64,000 nucleotides of DNA from CATOSD01 sp965226695 (GTDB taxonomy: Bacteria > Chloroflexota > Dehalococcoidia > Lucifugimonadales > CATOSD01): assembly GCA_965226695.1 (NCBI GenBank), contig OZ245405.1, positions 62,001-126,000 on the forward strand. Direction: 5' to 3'. The notes below the pieces were generated by a model, which was not told the DNA's origin, did no database searches, and was given only the letters and a program-made list of their open reading frames with translations. Below, one piece after another: positions 8,554 to 17,516 of this stretch (position 1 is the stretch's first letter; each line of letters opens with the position of its first letter). The position numbers were made by a program, and so were the translations under genes.

Positions 8554-9465
8554 ATGACCGAGCGCAGCATTCCCACCAGGCAAGAGGTGCTTTCGTACCT
8601 GAGAGACCGGCGCAACTGGGGCAGATGGGGCGACAAGGGCTCCGCCGGCGCGATGAACCTGATCGACGACGCCAAGCGCCTGGAGGCGGCGCGGCTGGTG
8701 CAGAAGGGCCGCGCGGTGTCGATGAGCCGGCCGTTTCCCGTACATGCGTCGCCCTCCAACCCCAGGCCCGCTCACCACTACGTGACCCGCGGCGTGAGGG
8801 AGCCGGGCGGAGGCAGCGCGGGCGACTACTACGGCGTCGCCTTTCACGGCTGGGCCACCACTCACATCGACGCGCTCTCGCACGTGTGGGACAGCGAGGG
8901 CATGTGGGATGGCGGGGACCCCGACGAGGTGATCACGTTCAGCGGCTCGACCTACGGCTCGGTGGACAACTGGAGCGACGGCATCCTGACCCGCGGGGTG
9001 CTGCTGGACGTGCCCAGGCACAGGGGCAAGCCCTACGTGACGATGGAGGAGCCGGTTCACGGCTGGGAGCTGGAGGACATCGCCGCCGCGCAGGGCGTCG
9101 AGATAGCGCCCGGCGACGCGGTGATGGTGTACAGCGGACGCGAGGCCTACGTCCGGGATGCGGGCCTCTGGGGCCCGGAGCCGCGTCCGGGGCTGCACTC
9201 CTCGTGCCTGCCGTTCGTGCGCGACAACGACATATCGATACTGGTGTGGGACATGATGGACGCGATTCCGAACGAGTACGACATCCCGTGGACGGTACAC
9301 GGGGCGATATTCGCCTACGGCGTGGCGCTGCTGGACAACGCGCTGCTGGAGCCGCTAGCGGCTGCGTGCGCGGAGGAGGGCCGGTACGAGTTCATGGTCA
9401 CCATCAACCCGCTGTACGTCATCGGAGGCACCGGCTCGCCGGTGAACCCGATCGCGGTGTTCTAG
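8554..9465 (+). CDS. cyclase / kynurenine-formamidase-like metal hydrolase
   Basis: 303 residues of the cyclase family (PF04199), which includes bacterial kynurenine formamidase and isatin hydrolase. The metal-binding signature HxxTHxDxxxH is present as FHGWATTHIDALSHVW. Further conserved parts are TRGVLLDVPRH, GDAVMVYSGR, GLHSSCLPFVRDNDISIL and WTVHGAIFAYGVALLDN. The length is typical of the larger subfamily that hydrolyses amide or cyclic substrates in aromatic or herbicide-like catabolism. The start ATG has AGGAGG 7 bases upstream. It is a single gene facing mgtE tail to tail; the substrate cannot be told from the sequence. Confidence 0.88.
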   Translation: MTERSIPTRQEVLSYLRDRRNWGRWGDKGSAGAMNLIDDAKRLEAARLVQKGRAVSMSRPFPVHASPSNPRPAHHYVTRGVREPGGGSAGDYYGVAFHGWATTHIDALSHVWDSEGMWDGGDPDEVITFSGSTYGSVDNWSDGILTRGVLLDVPRHRGKPYVTMEEPVHGWELEDIAAAQGVEIAPGDAVMVYSGREAYVRDAGLWGPEPRPGLHSSCLPFVRDNDISILVWDMMDAIPNEYDIPWTVHGAIFAYGVALLDNALLEPLAAACAEEGRYEFMVTINPLYVIGGTGSPVNPIAVF

Positions 9466-9506
9466 CGGGGCGGGGACGAAGCGGGTGAACCGGCCTGCCC
9501 CTCCCG

Positions 9507-10916
9507 TCAGGTGAGCAGGCTGAGCGAAGCGCTCGCGAGGCCCAGGAACAGCAGGAAGCCGAACACGTCGGTGAAGGTAGTTACGACCACCGCCGACGCT
9601 ACCGCCGGGTCCAGTCCCATTCTGCGCAGCAACAGCGGCACCGCGGCCCCCACCGAACCTGCGATGATCATGTTCCCCAACATTGCCACCCCAAGAACCA
9701 GGCTCAGCCCCGTGTTCTGCTTCCAGACGAATGCGACGACAGCCACGAGCACCCCCAGCCAGACCCCGTGGACCAGGCCAAGGAACGCTTCTCGCAACAG
9801 GAGCCGCCGCGCCTCGACACCGGCGAGCTCGCCGAGCGCGATCGCCCTCACGATGAGGGTCAGCGTCTGCGTGCCGCCGATTCCTCCCTGCCCGGCGACC
9901 ACGGGCAGGAACGCCGCCAGAACGACCACCTGGGTGAGTGTCGATTCGAACCTGGCGACGACCGCGGCGGCGAGGAACGTCGTCGCCAGGTTGACGGTGA
10001 GCCATGGGAGGCGTGAGCGGACCGAACCGACCAGGGGGCCGTCCACCGTTTCGCCGGCGACGTTGGCCACCTGCTGCATCTGGCGGGTGTCCTGCTCGAC
10101 GGTAACGCCAAGCAGCGAGTCCGCCAGGATCACGCCGGTCAACCGGGCGCCGTCGACCACCGGAAGCTGCGTCAGGTCGTAGTGTCGCCGGAGCCGGGCG
10201 CACTCTTCGGCCGGCGTGTCGACGGTCACCGTGGCGACGATTGGCGAAGCCACGTCACGTATGGGGGTCGAGTCGTCGGCGAGCGCTAGGTCCACCATGC
10301 CGACCTGGCCGACCAGTTCGCCGTCACTGACCACGTAGACGCGCGTGAGCTTGTCTCGTGTCTCCGCCAGCTTTCCCAGGTTTTCCCGTGCGGACTGGAC
10401 CAGAGCGCCGACATCCACTATCGGCAGCTCCGCGACCATGAGAGACCCAGCCGTGTCAGGTCCGCGGGCGAGTGCGTGCTCGCCACCCAGCGGTTGGTCG
10501 AGGGCCTCGGCCACGTCGTGGGGACGCAGAAAGGGCAGCCGCCGAAGCGTCGCCAGAGCCTGGCTGGGGTGAAGCTGGCCGAACACGAGGGCGAGCATCT
10601 TCGCGCCAAGGCGAGCACCCACGCGCCCGGCCTCGACGGGGTTCATCTGCCTCAGCATCCAGGCCACGGTCTCCGGCGACATCACGCGGACCATGGCCTC
10701 CCTGCTCCCGCGCGGAAGGCTCGCCACGACGCTGCCCATGTCCGCCGGGTGCAGGTAGCGGATCAGCTCCCAGGCGGAGCTTTCCCGCCCCGCCTTGACG
10801 AGTTGCTGGACCTCGCTGGCGATTTCGGCCACCCTGTCCAGCGAAATCGCGATGGGCTGTCCAATGCCGCCGCTGCCGAGCCGCATACTTTCAGGGGACC
10901 TGGGATCGGTTTCCAT
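9507..10916 (-). CDS. mgtE: MgtE-type magnesium transporter
   Basis: 469 residues with the full MgtE layout: an N-terminal alpha-solenoid (about 20-150, with YLHPADMGSVVASLP), a CBS pair (about 150-285, with AGSLMVAELPIVDVGALV and TQLPVVDGARLTGVI), and five membrane helices (about 310-469). The pore segment keeps the key Asp in TTFTDVFGFL, and the AGQGGIGGTQTLTL loop replaces the more common GGNAGTQ form. It imports Mg2+ and is gated by Mg2+ binding to the cytosolic domains. The start at 10916 has AGGAG 7 bases upstream. A weak promoter (TTCGCA-18-TATACT) lies at 11010-11039 on the minus strand. Confidence 0.93.
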   Translation of the reverse strand: METDPRSPESMRLGSGGIGQPIAISLDRVAEIASEVQQLVKAGRESSAWELIRYLHPADMGSVVASLPRGSREAMVRVMSPETVAWMLRQMNPVEAGRVGARLGAKMLALVFGQLHPSQALATLRRLPFLRPHDVAEALDQPLGGEHALARGPDTAGSLMVAELPIVDVGALVQSARENLGKLAETRDKLTRVYVVSDGELVGQVGMVDLALADDSTPIRDVASPIVATVTVDTPAEECARLRRHYDLTQLPVVDGARLTGVILADSLLGVTVEQDTRQMQQVANVAGETVDGPLVGSVRSRLPWLTVNLATTFLAAAVVARFESTLTQVVVLAAFLPVVAGQGGIGGTQTLTLIVRAIALGELAGVEARRLLLREAFLGLVHGVWLGVLVAVVAFVWKQNTGLSLVLGVAMLGNMIIAGSVGAAVPLLLRRMGLDPAVASAVVVTTFTDVFGFLLFLGLASASLSLLT

Positions 10917-11128
10917 CTGCCAACTCCTGATCGCCGGCTATCCAGTGCTGGCTGGGAGGGACGCCCAGAGCACGGTGGCGGCGCGTTTTGGTGAATGAGA
11001 GCCTGTACCAGTATAGTTGGAGCAGTTTGACCCTGCGAACAAGACCTGTTACCAGGTGTAGCCAGGTCGAGCGCGGGGGGCGATGATTCTGGCAACGAAT
11101 CGCATGGCAGTCTGGAAGATCGGCGGTT

Positions 11129-12707
11129 GTGGTGAAGGCGACGGGCGAAACGGTGACCAGTGACTTCCGGCGGCAGGCCGCGTCCGCGGTGATACACCCC
11201 GTGACACTAGGGGCGCTTGCCGTTCTGCTCGCGAACGACCTGCTGTTCAAGGCGCTGTGGCCGGGAGCGTGGATGCCCGGCAAGCTGAGCGACCTCGCGT
11301 GGATGGTGTTCGCGCCGCCCGTGCTAGCATACGTGCTGTCGTTCGCGACCGTGGGCCACATAAGGGCGCAGCGAGCGGCATTCGCAGCGGCCTACGCGGC
11401 CCTCCCGCTGCTCTACGCCGCGTTCAATACGTTTCAGCCTGTCCACGACGTAGTTCTGCGGGTGCTGGGACTCATTGGCGGGGACGGACCCCGCTCACCG
11501 TTTGACCCGACGGACTCGCTCGTCATCCCCCTTGCGATGGCCGCCGCGCTTTGGGTATGGGCAGGCCACCCCTGGACACGGCGAGCATACGCTCTCGCCT
11601 CGCGCTTCTGGCGGCGACCGCCGCCGCGCTGGCAAGCGTGGCTTCCAGTTACGAGACCGACAGGGGCATTACAGACGTGGGCAGGACTGACGCTGGGACA
11701 ATAGGCTCCTACATCTGTCCTCCCTTCGAGTCCTGCGGGACCTATGAGACAACGGACGGCGGGTTGACCTGGACAAAGATAAGCGGTGGTTTTATGCCGC
11801 TCGAGCGGCAGGAGTGGTCCAAACTTGAAGTGAAAGACCCGAGGGGCACATCTTCATTGCGGATCGGACACATGTGATTCGGGAGTGGAGCGAGCTTGAC
11901 TTGAAGGACATAACTGGTGTCTCTCTCACGCCTGATGGCCGCAGATCGGTATACGGAACATCGGGCTACCAAGAGGCGGTCTACTCCTTTGAGTATCTTC
12001 AGAGTGGCGGAAACATATGGATGCAGGCTCTCGATAAGAGGGATATTGAAAGCAGGGCAATAAGTACTAGTCCATACGACCTGTTCCATGATGACCAAAG
12101 TGGCAACCTCATCGTGGCCATGGGCCTTCAAGGGGTTGTAGTGTTAGCTTCGGATGGGATCGCCGCGAGGATCGCCGTCGGCCGCTATGCGCCGACGGAC
12201 TTCTCTTTCAGCAGTAAGGTGCGCACGTTTGTTGACTCCCTGCTACATCTGGAGACGGTAGCATCCACCGGGCTCGCCCTGCTGCTAGTGTTCTCATATG
12301 CAACCCTCACAATAGTCGGTCCGGCTGCCTCGGCGGGGCCGAGGATCTGCTTTGTGCTCGCTGTGGCAATGTCAACGTTGCTGGCAGTCTTAGTGGGGGT
12401 CTACCCTCACGTGCTCAAAGTCCCGTGGGAAGCTGGCAACAGCATGTTAGAAGATGGAGCCTTGGTTTTCTCTGGATTTGGACTGTTTCCCTTCCTCTTG
12501 GTGGTCGTTGGACTGGTGGTTGCTCGACCGAGCCGTCGGCTACTGCTGGCCATCGGCGCGGCCACAGTTGGAATGCTGGCGCTCATTGCGCTTGGCGCCT
12601 TGGTGTTGTTTGAGACGGGGCCGGGCATCGCGAACGTCGTGGCGGTCGGGCTGGTTGGCGTCGCGTCGCTTGGTCTGTGGGCGTACCAGAGACGTAGACA
12701 GACGTGA
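11129..12707 (+). pseudogene. frameshifted multi-pass membrane protein with BNR-like segment
   Basis: One protein is spread over three frames: 11129 to about 11600 (membrane helices, IHPVTLGALAVLLANDLLFK and the MPGKLSDLAWM motif), about 11551-11877 (SYETDRGI and TTDGGLTWTKISGG, a BNR/YCF48-like strip), and about 11841-12707 (a sensor-like domain, then three or four helices to RRRQT). The second shift is about one base near 11839-11843, since reading back in the last frame gives EGHIFIADRTHVIREW, which continues VKDP naturally. The first lies at about 11560-11610. I recall bacterial membrane proteins with an H-P-x-T-L...GKLSD layout but cannot name a function. It may be a decayed gene or may reflect sequence errors. 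Confidence 0.7.
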
Positions 12708-12776
12708 AGGGAGTGTCATTAACTCTATAGGATCCGGCGATACCAAAGGCGACGCGCGGCAAGGAGGCGATTGGCC

Positions 12777-14057
12777 ATGGACATACCTTCGACGACCGTA
12801 ATCAGGGCCAGGACGTTGATTGACGGCACGGGCGCACCGCCGCTGGAGCATCCCGTCGTCGTGGTCGAAGACGGGAAGATCGCGGCGGTGGGTCAGCAGG
12901 GCAAGGCGCAGACTCCCCAGAGACCGGGCGTCCGCGAGCTGGCGTTTCCGGAAGGGCATCTGCTTCCCGGGCTGATCGACGTCCACACTCACCTGATGTT
13001 CGGGACGGTGGGGCAACACGGGTACTGGGACGGCCCCTACGAATCGGTGATCGAGCGCGATACCGACGAGATAATGCTGCTTCGGGCCGCGCACAACACC
13101 CACGTGCATCTCAGCGCCGGCGTGACCACACTGCGCGACTGCGGCGCGCGCAACCGCATCACGTTCGACCTGAGAGAGGGCGCCAGGCAGGGTCTGGTGA
13201 CCGCGCCCAGGCTGCTGCTGTCCGGCCGTCCCGTGACGATCACCGGCGGCCACTTCTTCTGGTGCAACGGGGAGGCGGACGGCGAGGACGGCGTCCGAGA
13301 CGCGGTGCGCCAGCTTGTCAAAGAGGGGTCTGACTTCATAAAGATAATGGCGTCGGGAGGTGGCACCGCCATCACCGACAACCGGAAGCACTCCTACGGC
13401 GTCGGCGAGCTGCGCGCGATTGTGGAAGAGGCGCACGTGCACGGCAAGCTCACCACGGCCCACTGCCTGGCGACACAGAGCATGATAAACGCCCTTGACG
13501 CGGGCGTGGACATGATGGAGCACGGGGGATTCATCGAACCCGACGGGTCTTACGTCTTCCGCCCGGAGGTCGCCGAGCGCATCGCGCAACAGGGGATGTA
13601 CGTCAGCCCGACCGTCCAGACGGGATTCCGGGGCAGAGAGGCCCTGCGCGAACAGGCGAGTAGCGCCCCGCTAAACCCGGTGGAGAGGCTGCGCCTCGAC
13701 GCCCTGGAAGCAAAGTGCGAGAGCCAAGTGGAGTTCCTGGGCAGGCTGTGGAGCGAGTGGGACGTCAAGATCGTGGCCGGGACTGACGCCATCCAGACGT
13801 TCGGCGACTACTGCCTGGGCCTGGAGCTACAGAGCCAGGCCGGGATGAGCAACATGGAGGTCATAGTGTCGGCCACGAGCGGCGCGGCCAGGGCTATCGG
13901 GATGGACGACCGGGTTGGTACGGTGAAGGCGGGGAAGGCCGCGGACCTCATAGTTGTGGAGCGGGACCCGCTGGAAGACATCTCGGCTCTGCGTAGCTTG
14001 TCCATGGTGATGCGAGACGGCAGAGTTATAGTGCCCTACCGCTCGATGGAGGAATGA
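12777..14057 (+). CDS. amidohydrolase family protein (imidazolonepropionase/prolidase-like)
   Basis: 426 residues. The metal-dependent hydrolase signature is complete: GLIDVHTHL near residue 65, a lysine in DFIKIMASGG as probable metal bridge, histidines in TTAHCL and MMEHGGFI, and the active Asp in VAGTDAIQTFGD. The C-terminal AGKAADLIVVERDPLEDI strand returns to the small beta domain. Relatives hydrolyse Xaa-Pro dipeptides, imidazolonepropionate or other cyclic amides; the substrate is unclear. AAGGAGG lies 9 bases before the ATG at 12777, so the earlier in-frame TTG is not needed. Downstream at 14042-14157 a short open stretch without a start ends in GWHGFDTLR; it may be a gene remnant. 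Confidence 0.88.
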   Translation: MDIPSTTVIRARTLIDGTGAPPLEHPVVVVEDGKIAAVGQQGKAQTPQRPGVRELAFPEGHLLPGLIDVHTHLMFGTVGQHGYWDGPYESVIERDTDEIMLLRAAHNTHVHLSAGVTTLRDCGARNRITFDLREGARQGLVTAPRLLLSGRPVTITGGHFFWCNGEADGEDGVRDAVRQLVKEGSDFIKIMASGGGTAITDNRKHSYGVGELRAIVEEAHVHGKLTTAHCLATQSMINALDAGVDMMEHGGFIEPDGSYVFRPEVAERIAQQGMYVSPTVQTGFRGREALREQASSAPLNPVERLRLDALEAKCESQVEFLGRLWSEWDVKIVAGTDAIQTFGDYCLGLELQSQAGMSNMEVIVSATSGAARAIGMDDRVGTVKAGKAADLIVVERDPLEDISALRSLSMVMRDGRVIVPYRSMEE

Positions 14058-14153
14058 CAGCGACGTCGGGCGCCGCCTCGACGAGGAGCAGATGGCTGCG
14101 GGGGTGCGCCAGGCGGCCGCCCTGCCCGGCTGGCACGGGTTCGACACGCTGCG

Positions 14154-14342
14154 CTAAAGGACGTACAGATCTCCGCGGAACAGGGCTTCGTCGTAGTCTT
14201 CGTAGGCGACAATCTCATCGAAGCCGGGGCTGCTCTTGATCTTGAGAATCGCCCGTTCCAGGTCCCGTGTTTCCGGCGTCCACTCGTAGGCCTTGACCCT
14301 GATATTACCGCCCTGCCGGTAGCGAATGACTAGACCTGCCAT
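14154..14342 (-). CDS. small conserved-looking protein, function unknown
   Basis: 62 residues: a basic beta-rich N-terminus (MAGLVIRYRQGGNIRVKAYE), then a charged helix and an acidic DYDEALF strand. AAGGAGA stands 7-8 bases before the ATG, unusually good for such a short frame, and there is no competing gene on the other strand. No membrane segment and no Cys cluster. I do not recognise the family. Confidence 0.55.
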   Translation of the reverse strand: MAGLVIRYRQGGNIRVKAYEWTPETRDLERAILKIKSSPGFDEIVAYEDYDEALFRGDLYVL

Positions 14343-14501
14343 CTGATATTCTCCTTGGGCGTCGAGATCGGCACCACAAAAGTGGCGATGGTGCTATCGA
14401 CAGTTATCCGTGTAACTGCGTTTGTGGTTCATATGGTTCCACTTCGTAACACCCGAATTCTAGGTAGCGCGCCGCGACTTTGGCCGATTTCCGCTCGTAT
14501 G

Positions 14502-14530
14502 TTGATGCGATGCGAATGAAAAACTATATT
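14502..14530 (+). promoter_or_regulatory. sigma-70-type promoter for the glutamine-synthetase-like gene
   Basis: TTGATG (14502-14507), a 17-base spacer, then TATATT (14525-14530). The start codon chosen for the gene is at 14583, giving a leader of about 45 bases with AAGGAAG. Confidence 0.75.
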
Positions 14531-14582
14531 GGTGGCGTGTGATTGGCCGGGCAGGCCGGAATGCGGAGGCAAGGAAGTGCGC

Positions 14583-15977
14583 ATGGGTGATCCGACTACA
14601 CGAGGCATGATGGACGTGGAGGCCCTGCGATCGGCGGTGGACGAAGGCTCGATAGACACGGTGATACTGGCGTTCCCGGACCATTATGGCCGGATGGTGG
14701 GCAAACGGCTGGATGCCTCGTTCTTCCTCTCTGACGTGGAGGAGGGGACCCACGTTTGCGACTACCTTCTGACGGTGGACATCGAGATGGAGCCGGTAGA
14801 GGGTTACGAGTTTTCGAACTGGGACCGCGGCTACGGAGACATCCGGCTGGCGCCGGACCTGGCGACGACTCGAAAGATGACGTGGCTGGACAGGACCGCG
14901 CTGGTCATCTGCGACGCCGAGATGGAGCCGGGCGGCGGGCCGGTACAGGTGGCGCCGCGTTCGATGCTGCGCCGGCAGGTGGAGCGGCTGGGCCGCCGGG
15001 GGTTCGTGGCCAAGGCCGGGTCCGAGCTGGAGTACTACCAGTTCCGCACGTCCTACGAGGAGGCGGCCCGGAGCGGCTACCGAGACCTGCGCGGGACGGG
15101 GTGGTACATCGAGGACTATCAGCTTCTGCAGGGGGCGCGGACGGAGGACATAAACGGCGCGTTTCGACGCCATCTCGCGGCGTCCGGGGTGCCGGTGGAA
15201 TCTACTAAGGGCGAATTCGGCCGGGGGCAGCACGAGCTGAACATCCGCTACGCGCCTGTGCTGGAGATGGCGGACCGCCACCTGGTGCTGAAGCAGGCGG
15301 TGAAGGAGATCTCGGACCAGCTGGGGTGCAGCGCCACCTTCATGGCGAAGCCGGACGCCGCCCAGGCCGGCTCGAGCTCCCACCTTCACCTGAGCCTGTG
15401 GACGGACGAGAGCGGCGAGCAGGCGAACGCGTTCACCGGAGACGGCGACCTTTCCGGCATCTCATGTTCAGACGAGTTTCGCTGGTTCCTGGGCGGATGG
15501 ATGCGGTACGCGGCAGAGCTGATGGTGTGCTACGCGCCGACCGTGAACTCGTACAAGCGCCTTCTGGCCAGGAGCTGGGCCCCGACGGCGCTGGCATGGG
15601 CGCCCGACAACCGCACGGCGGGGTTCCGGGTCGTGGGCGCGGGGCCGAGCCTGCGGATCGAGTGCAGGATTCCGGGGGCGGACGTGAACCCGTATCTCGC
15701 CTATTCCGCGGCCATCGCGTCGGGGCTGGCCGGCATCGAGGAACGGATCGAGCCGCCGGCGGCGTACATCGGGGACGTGTACTCCGCGCCCGCCGAGACG
15801 ATGCTGCCCCGCAGCCTGGAGGTCGCGGTGGAGAGGTTCAGCGAGAGCGAACTGGCGCGTTCCGCGTTCGGCGCGGACGTGGTGTCGCACTACGCCCACT
15901 TCTTCTCCACCGAGGCGGACGCATACCGGCGAGCCGTGACGGACTGGGAGCGCGCCCGCTACTTCGAACGGATCTGA
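14583..15977 (+). CDS. glutamine synthetase family ligase (GlnA-like, probably gamma-glutamyl amine ligase)
   Basis: 464 residues. The beta-grasp N-domain has DHYGRMVGKRL, and the catalytic domain has FGRGQHELNI (metal-binding Glu), the ATP-binding SSSHLHLSLW loop, NSYKRLL, and RIECRIPGADVNPYLAYSA. The N-terminus and the AGSSSHLHLSL loop (in place of NGSGMHxH) point away from housekeeping GlnA and towards the branch that joins glutamate to amines (PuuA-like, methylamide or anilide ligases). It would act in the cytosol in nitrogen or amine use. The start at 14583 is supported by the ribosome site and the upstream promoter; the frame is open 18 codons further up. Its neighbours are hydrolases, consistent with catabolism. 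Confidence 0.87.
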   Translation: MGDPTTRGMMDVEALRSAVDEGSIDTVILAFPDHYGRMVGKRLDASFFLSDVEEGTHVCDYLLTVDIEMEPVEGYEFSNWDRGYGDIRLAPDLATTRKMTWLDRTALVICDAEMEPGGGPVQVAPRSMLRRQVERLGRRGFVAKAGSELEYYQFRTSYEEAARSGYRDLRGTGWYIEDYQLLQGARTEDINGAFRRHLAASGVPVESTKGEFGRGQHELNIRYAPVLEMADRHLVLKQAVKEISDQLGCSATFMAKPDAAQAGSSSHLHLSLWTDESGEQANAFTGDGDLSGISCSDEFRWFLGGWMRYAAELMVCYAPTVNSYKRLLARSWAPTALAWAPDNRTAGFRVVGAGPSLRIECRIPGADVNPYLAYSAAIASGLAGIEERIEPPAAYIGDVYSAPAETMLPRSLEVAVERFSESELARSAFGADVVSHYAHFFSTEADAYRRAVTDWERARYFERI

Positions 15978-16035
15978 CGCGCGGGAAACTCTACCGCGAA
16001 GAGAAACGCCGAGGCGGGGCGATGATTGAGGAAAC

Positions 16036-17022
16036 GTGAAGTTTGTTTTCCCCGTGCTGATAATCTGTCGGACGGCAATCGGAACTGGATTGCTGTTCCT
16101 GGTTGCCGCCACGCTGACTTCGGCGTGTGCCATGGCGTGCTCAAGCCGGTCCGAAGCCTCGCCTAACGAAACAGAGGAGAGTAACGCTGCCAGGTTGATG
16201 CGACGACTTCCGTCCGAAGGGAAAATTTACATCTTCGCGGAGATCGAGAAAGTCATGGGGAGGCCGTCTATGCGCCAGGAGGTCGAACAGGGCTTCGAAG
16301 AACTGTCCGAAAGATCGCGCGGCTTAATTGGTAGCGGCCTACTGGCTGAAGGGGATGTCAAGAGTCTGGCCTTCGCTATCGCCAGTGACGGTAGCTCCGG
16401 CGCCACCATCCTGTCGGGCGATTTCGAGGGCCTTCAGAAGGCGCTTCGGGAAGTGCCTTCCCTGGCGGAGTCCAGCAGCCGATTCGATCCTCCGAGGTCA
16501 ATCGATCCGTATCGGGGCCTGGAGTTGGTCGTTTTTCCCTGGCACCACGACCTGTTCATAGCGGTGCCTGATTCTGAAACGCTTCTGCTAGCCGACAGCG
16601 TGGGGCTACTCAATGAAGTCATAGACCGTCACCTGGACGGAGGAGATCTCCACGCGCGCCTCACCGGCCTGTTCGGTAACGTAGAGCGCGTAGATTTTCT
16701 GGTTGCTTTTGTCGTGGATGCGGGACCGGCAAGCCAAGGCGACGACTCTACACCGCCGGCCCCCGTCTTTCTTGCACACGCGGGTCATCTGAACGAGGGC
16801 GGGACGAGCACCGTCTATGCCTACCTGGAGTTTGCGGAGGACGGACAGGCGGAGGAAGCCCTGGAGTTACATTCCAGTCGACCAGACCTTGGAGACCTGT
16901 TCTTCGGCTACAAGAGGGACACCGTGACACCAACCGGCGACCTCTGGCGAGAAGGCCGGGCACTCATAGCCAGGGCTGTTGTTCCCGACGAGGCCGTAGC
17001 CGACCTTTTCCTAACAAATTGA
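16036..17022 (+). CDS. predicted lipoprotein, function unknown
   Basis: 328 residues from a GTG. A hydrophobic signal segment (about 5-32) ends in a Cys-rich stretch (SACAMACSSRSE), so lipid modification is likely, although two Cys candidates compete. The rest is a globular alpha/beta protein with a DUF3352-like feel (EGKIYIFAEIEKVM, an AIASDGSSGATILSGDFEG strand pair, SETLLLADSVGLLNEVI). I cannot assign a role. It lies 58 bases after the ligase gene on the same strand. A small CGTCTC-GAGACG hairpin follows at about 17060-17075. Confidence 0.65.
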   Translation: MKFVFPVLIICRTAIGTGLLFLVAATLTSACAMACSSRSEASPNETEESNAARLMRRLPSEGKIYIFAEIEKVMGRPSMRQEVEQGFEELSERSRGLIGSGLLAEGDVKSLAFAIASDGSSGATILSGDFEGLQKALREVPSLAESSSRFDPPRSIDPYRGLELVVFPWHHDLFIAVPDSETLLLADSVGLLNEVIDRHLDGGDLHARLTGLFGNVERVDFLVAFVVDAGPASQGDDSTPPAPVFLAHAGHLNEGGTSTVYAYLEFAEDGQAEEALELHSSRPDLGDLFFGYKRDTVTPTGDLWREGRALIARAVVPDEAVADLFLTN

Positions 17023-17090
17023 CGTCCCACCGGAGGCCGCCGCTTTCGGCCTGGATAGCCGTCTCTCATTGAGACGAGAAAGGACTTTAC

Positions 17091-17516
17091 ATGGAACCGC
17101 GCATTAGCATAATCACCCTGGGCGTGACCGACCTGGCTCGCTCCATCGAGTTTTACCGGGATGGGCTGGGACTGCCGCTACAGCACGAGGAGGACGCCGA
17201 GTCGATCGCATTCTTCGAGTTGAAGGGCGCCTGGCTGGCGCTGTACCCCCGGGAGGCGCTGGCCGACGACGCCGGCGTGCCAACGGAGGGCAGCGGCTTT
17301 TCGGGCGTAACCCTGGCCCACAACGTTCGCACGCGGGAGGAGGTGAACGCCGTTCTGGACGAGGCCGTGGCCGCGGGCGCCACGCTGGTCAAGGCCCCAC
17401 AGGACGTCTTCTGGGGCGGCTACTCAGGCTATTTCGCCGACCCGGAGGGCTACCTGTGGGAGGTGGCCTGGAATCCCTACTTTCCTATTGACTCAGAGAA
17501 CGGAGGTACAACATGA
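17091..17516 (+). CDS. VOC (glyoxalase/bleomycin-resistance fold) protein
   Basis: 141 residues with the paired beta-alpha-beta-beta-beta modules of the vicinal oxygen chelate fold: ISIITLGVTDLARSIEFYRD at the start and GYSGYFADPEGYLWEVAWNP at the end, the latter carrying the C-terminal metal-ligand Glu. It may be a glyoxalase-like lyase or a dioxygenase; the substrate is not predictable. The ATG has GAAAGGA upstream. Its stop overlaps the start of the amidase (ATGA), so the two are translationally coupled and probably work on related compounds. Confidence 0.85.
   Translation: MEPRISIITLGVTDLARSIEFYRDGLGLPLQHEEDAESIAFFELKGAWLALYPREALADDAGVPTEGSGFSGVTLAHNVRTREEVNAVLDEAVAAGATLVKAPQDVFWGGYSGYFADPEGYLWEVAWNPYFPIDSENGGTT

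Noticed and set aside
10917..11128. Possible Mg2+ riboswitch (M-box or ykoK type) before mgtE
   Set aside because: I looked for the conserved core and terminator stem in the leader and could not recognise them.
14042..14157. Open stretch ending in GWHGFDTLR after the amidohydrolase
   Set aside because: It has protein-like character, but no start codon or ribosome site within a reasonable distance and is very short. It may be a gene remnant, not enough for a feature.
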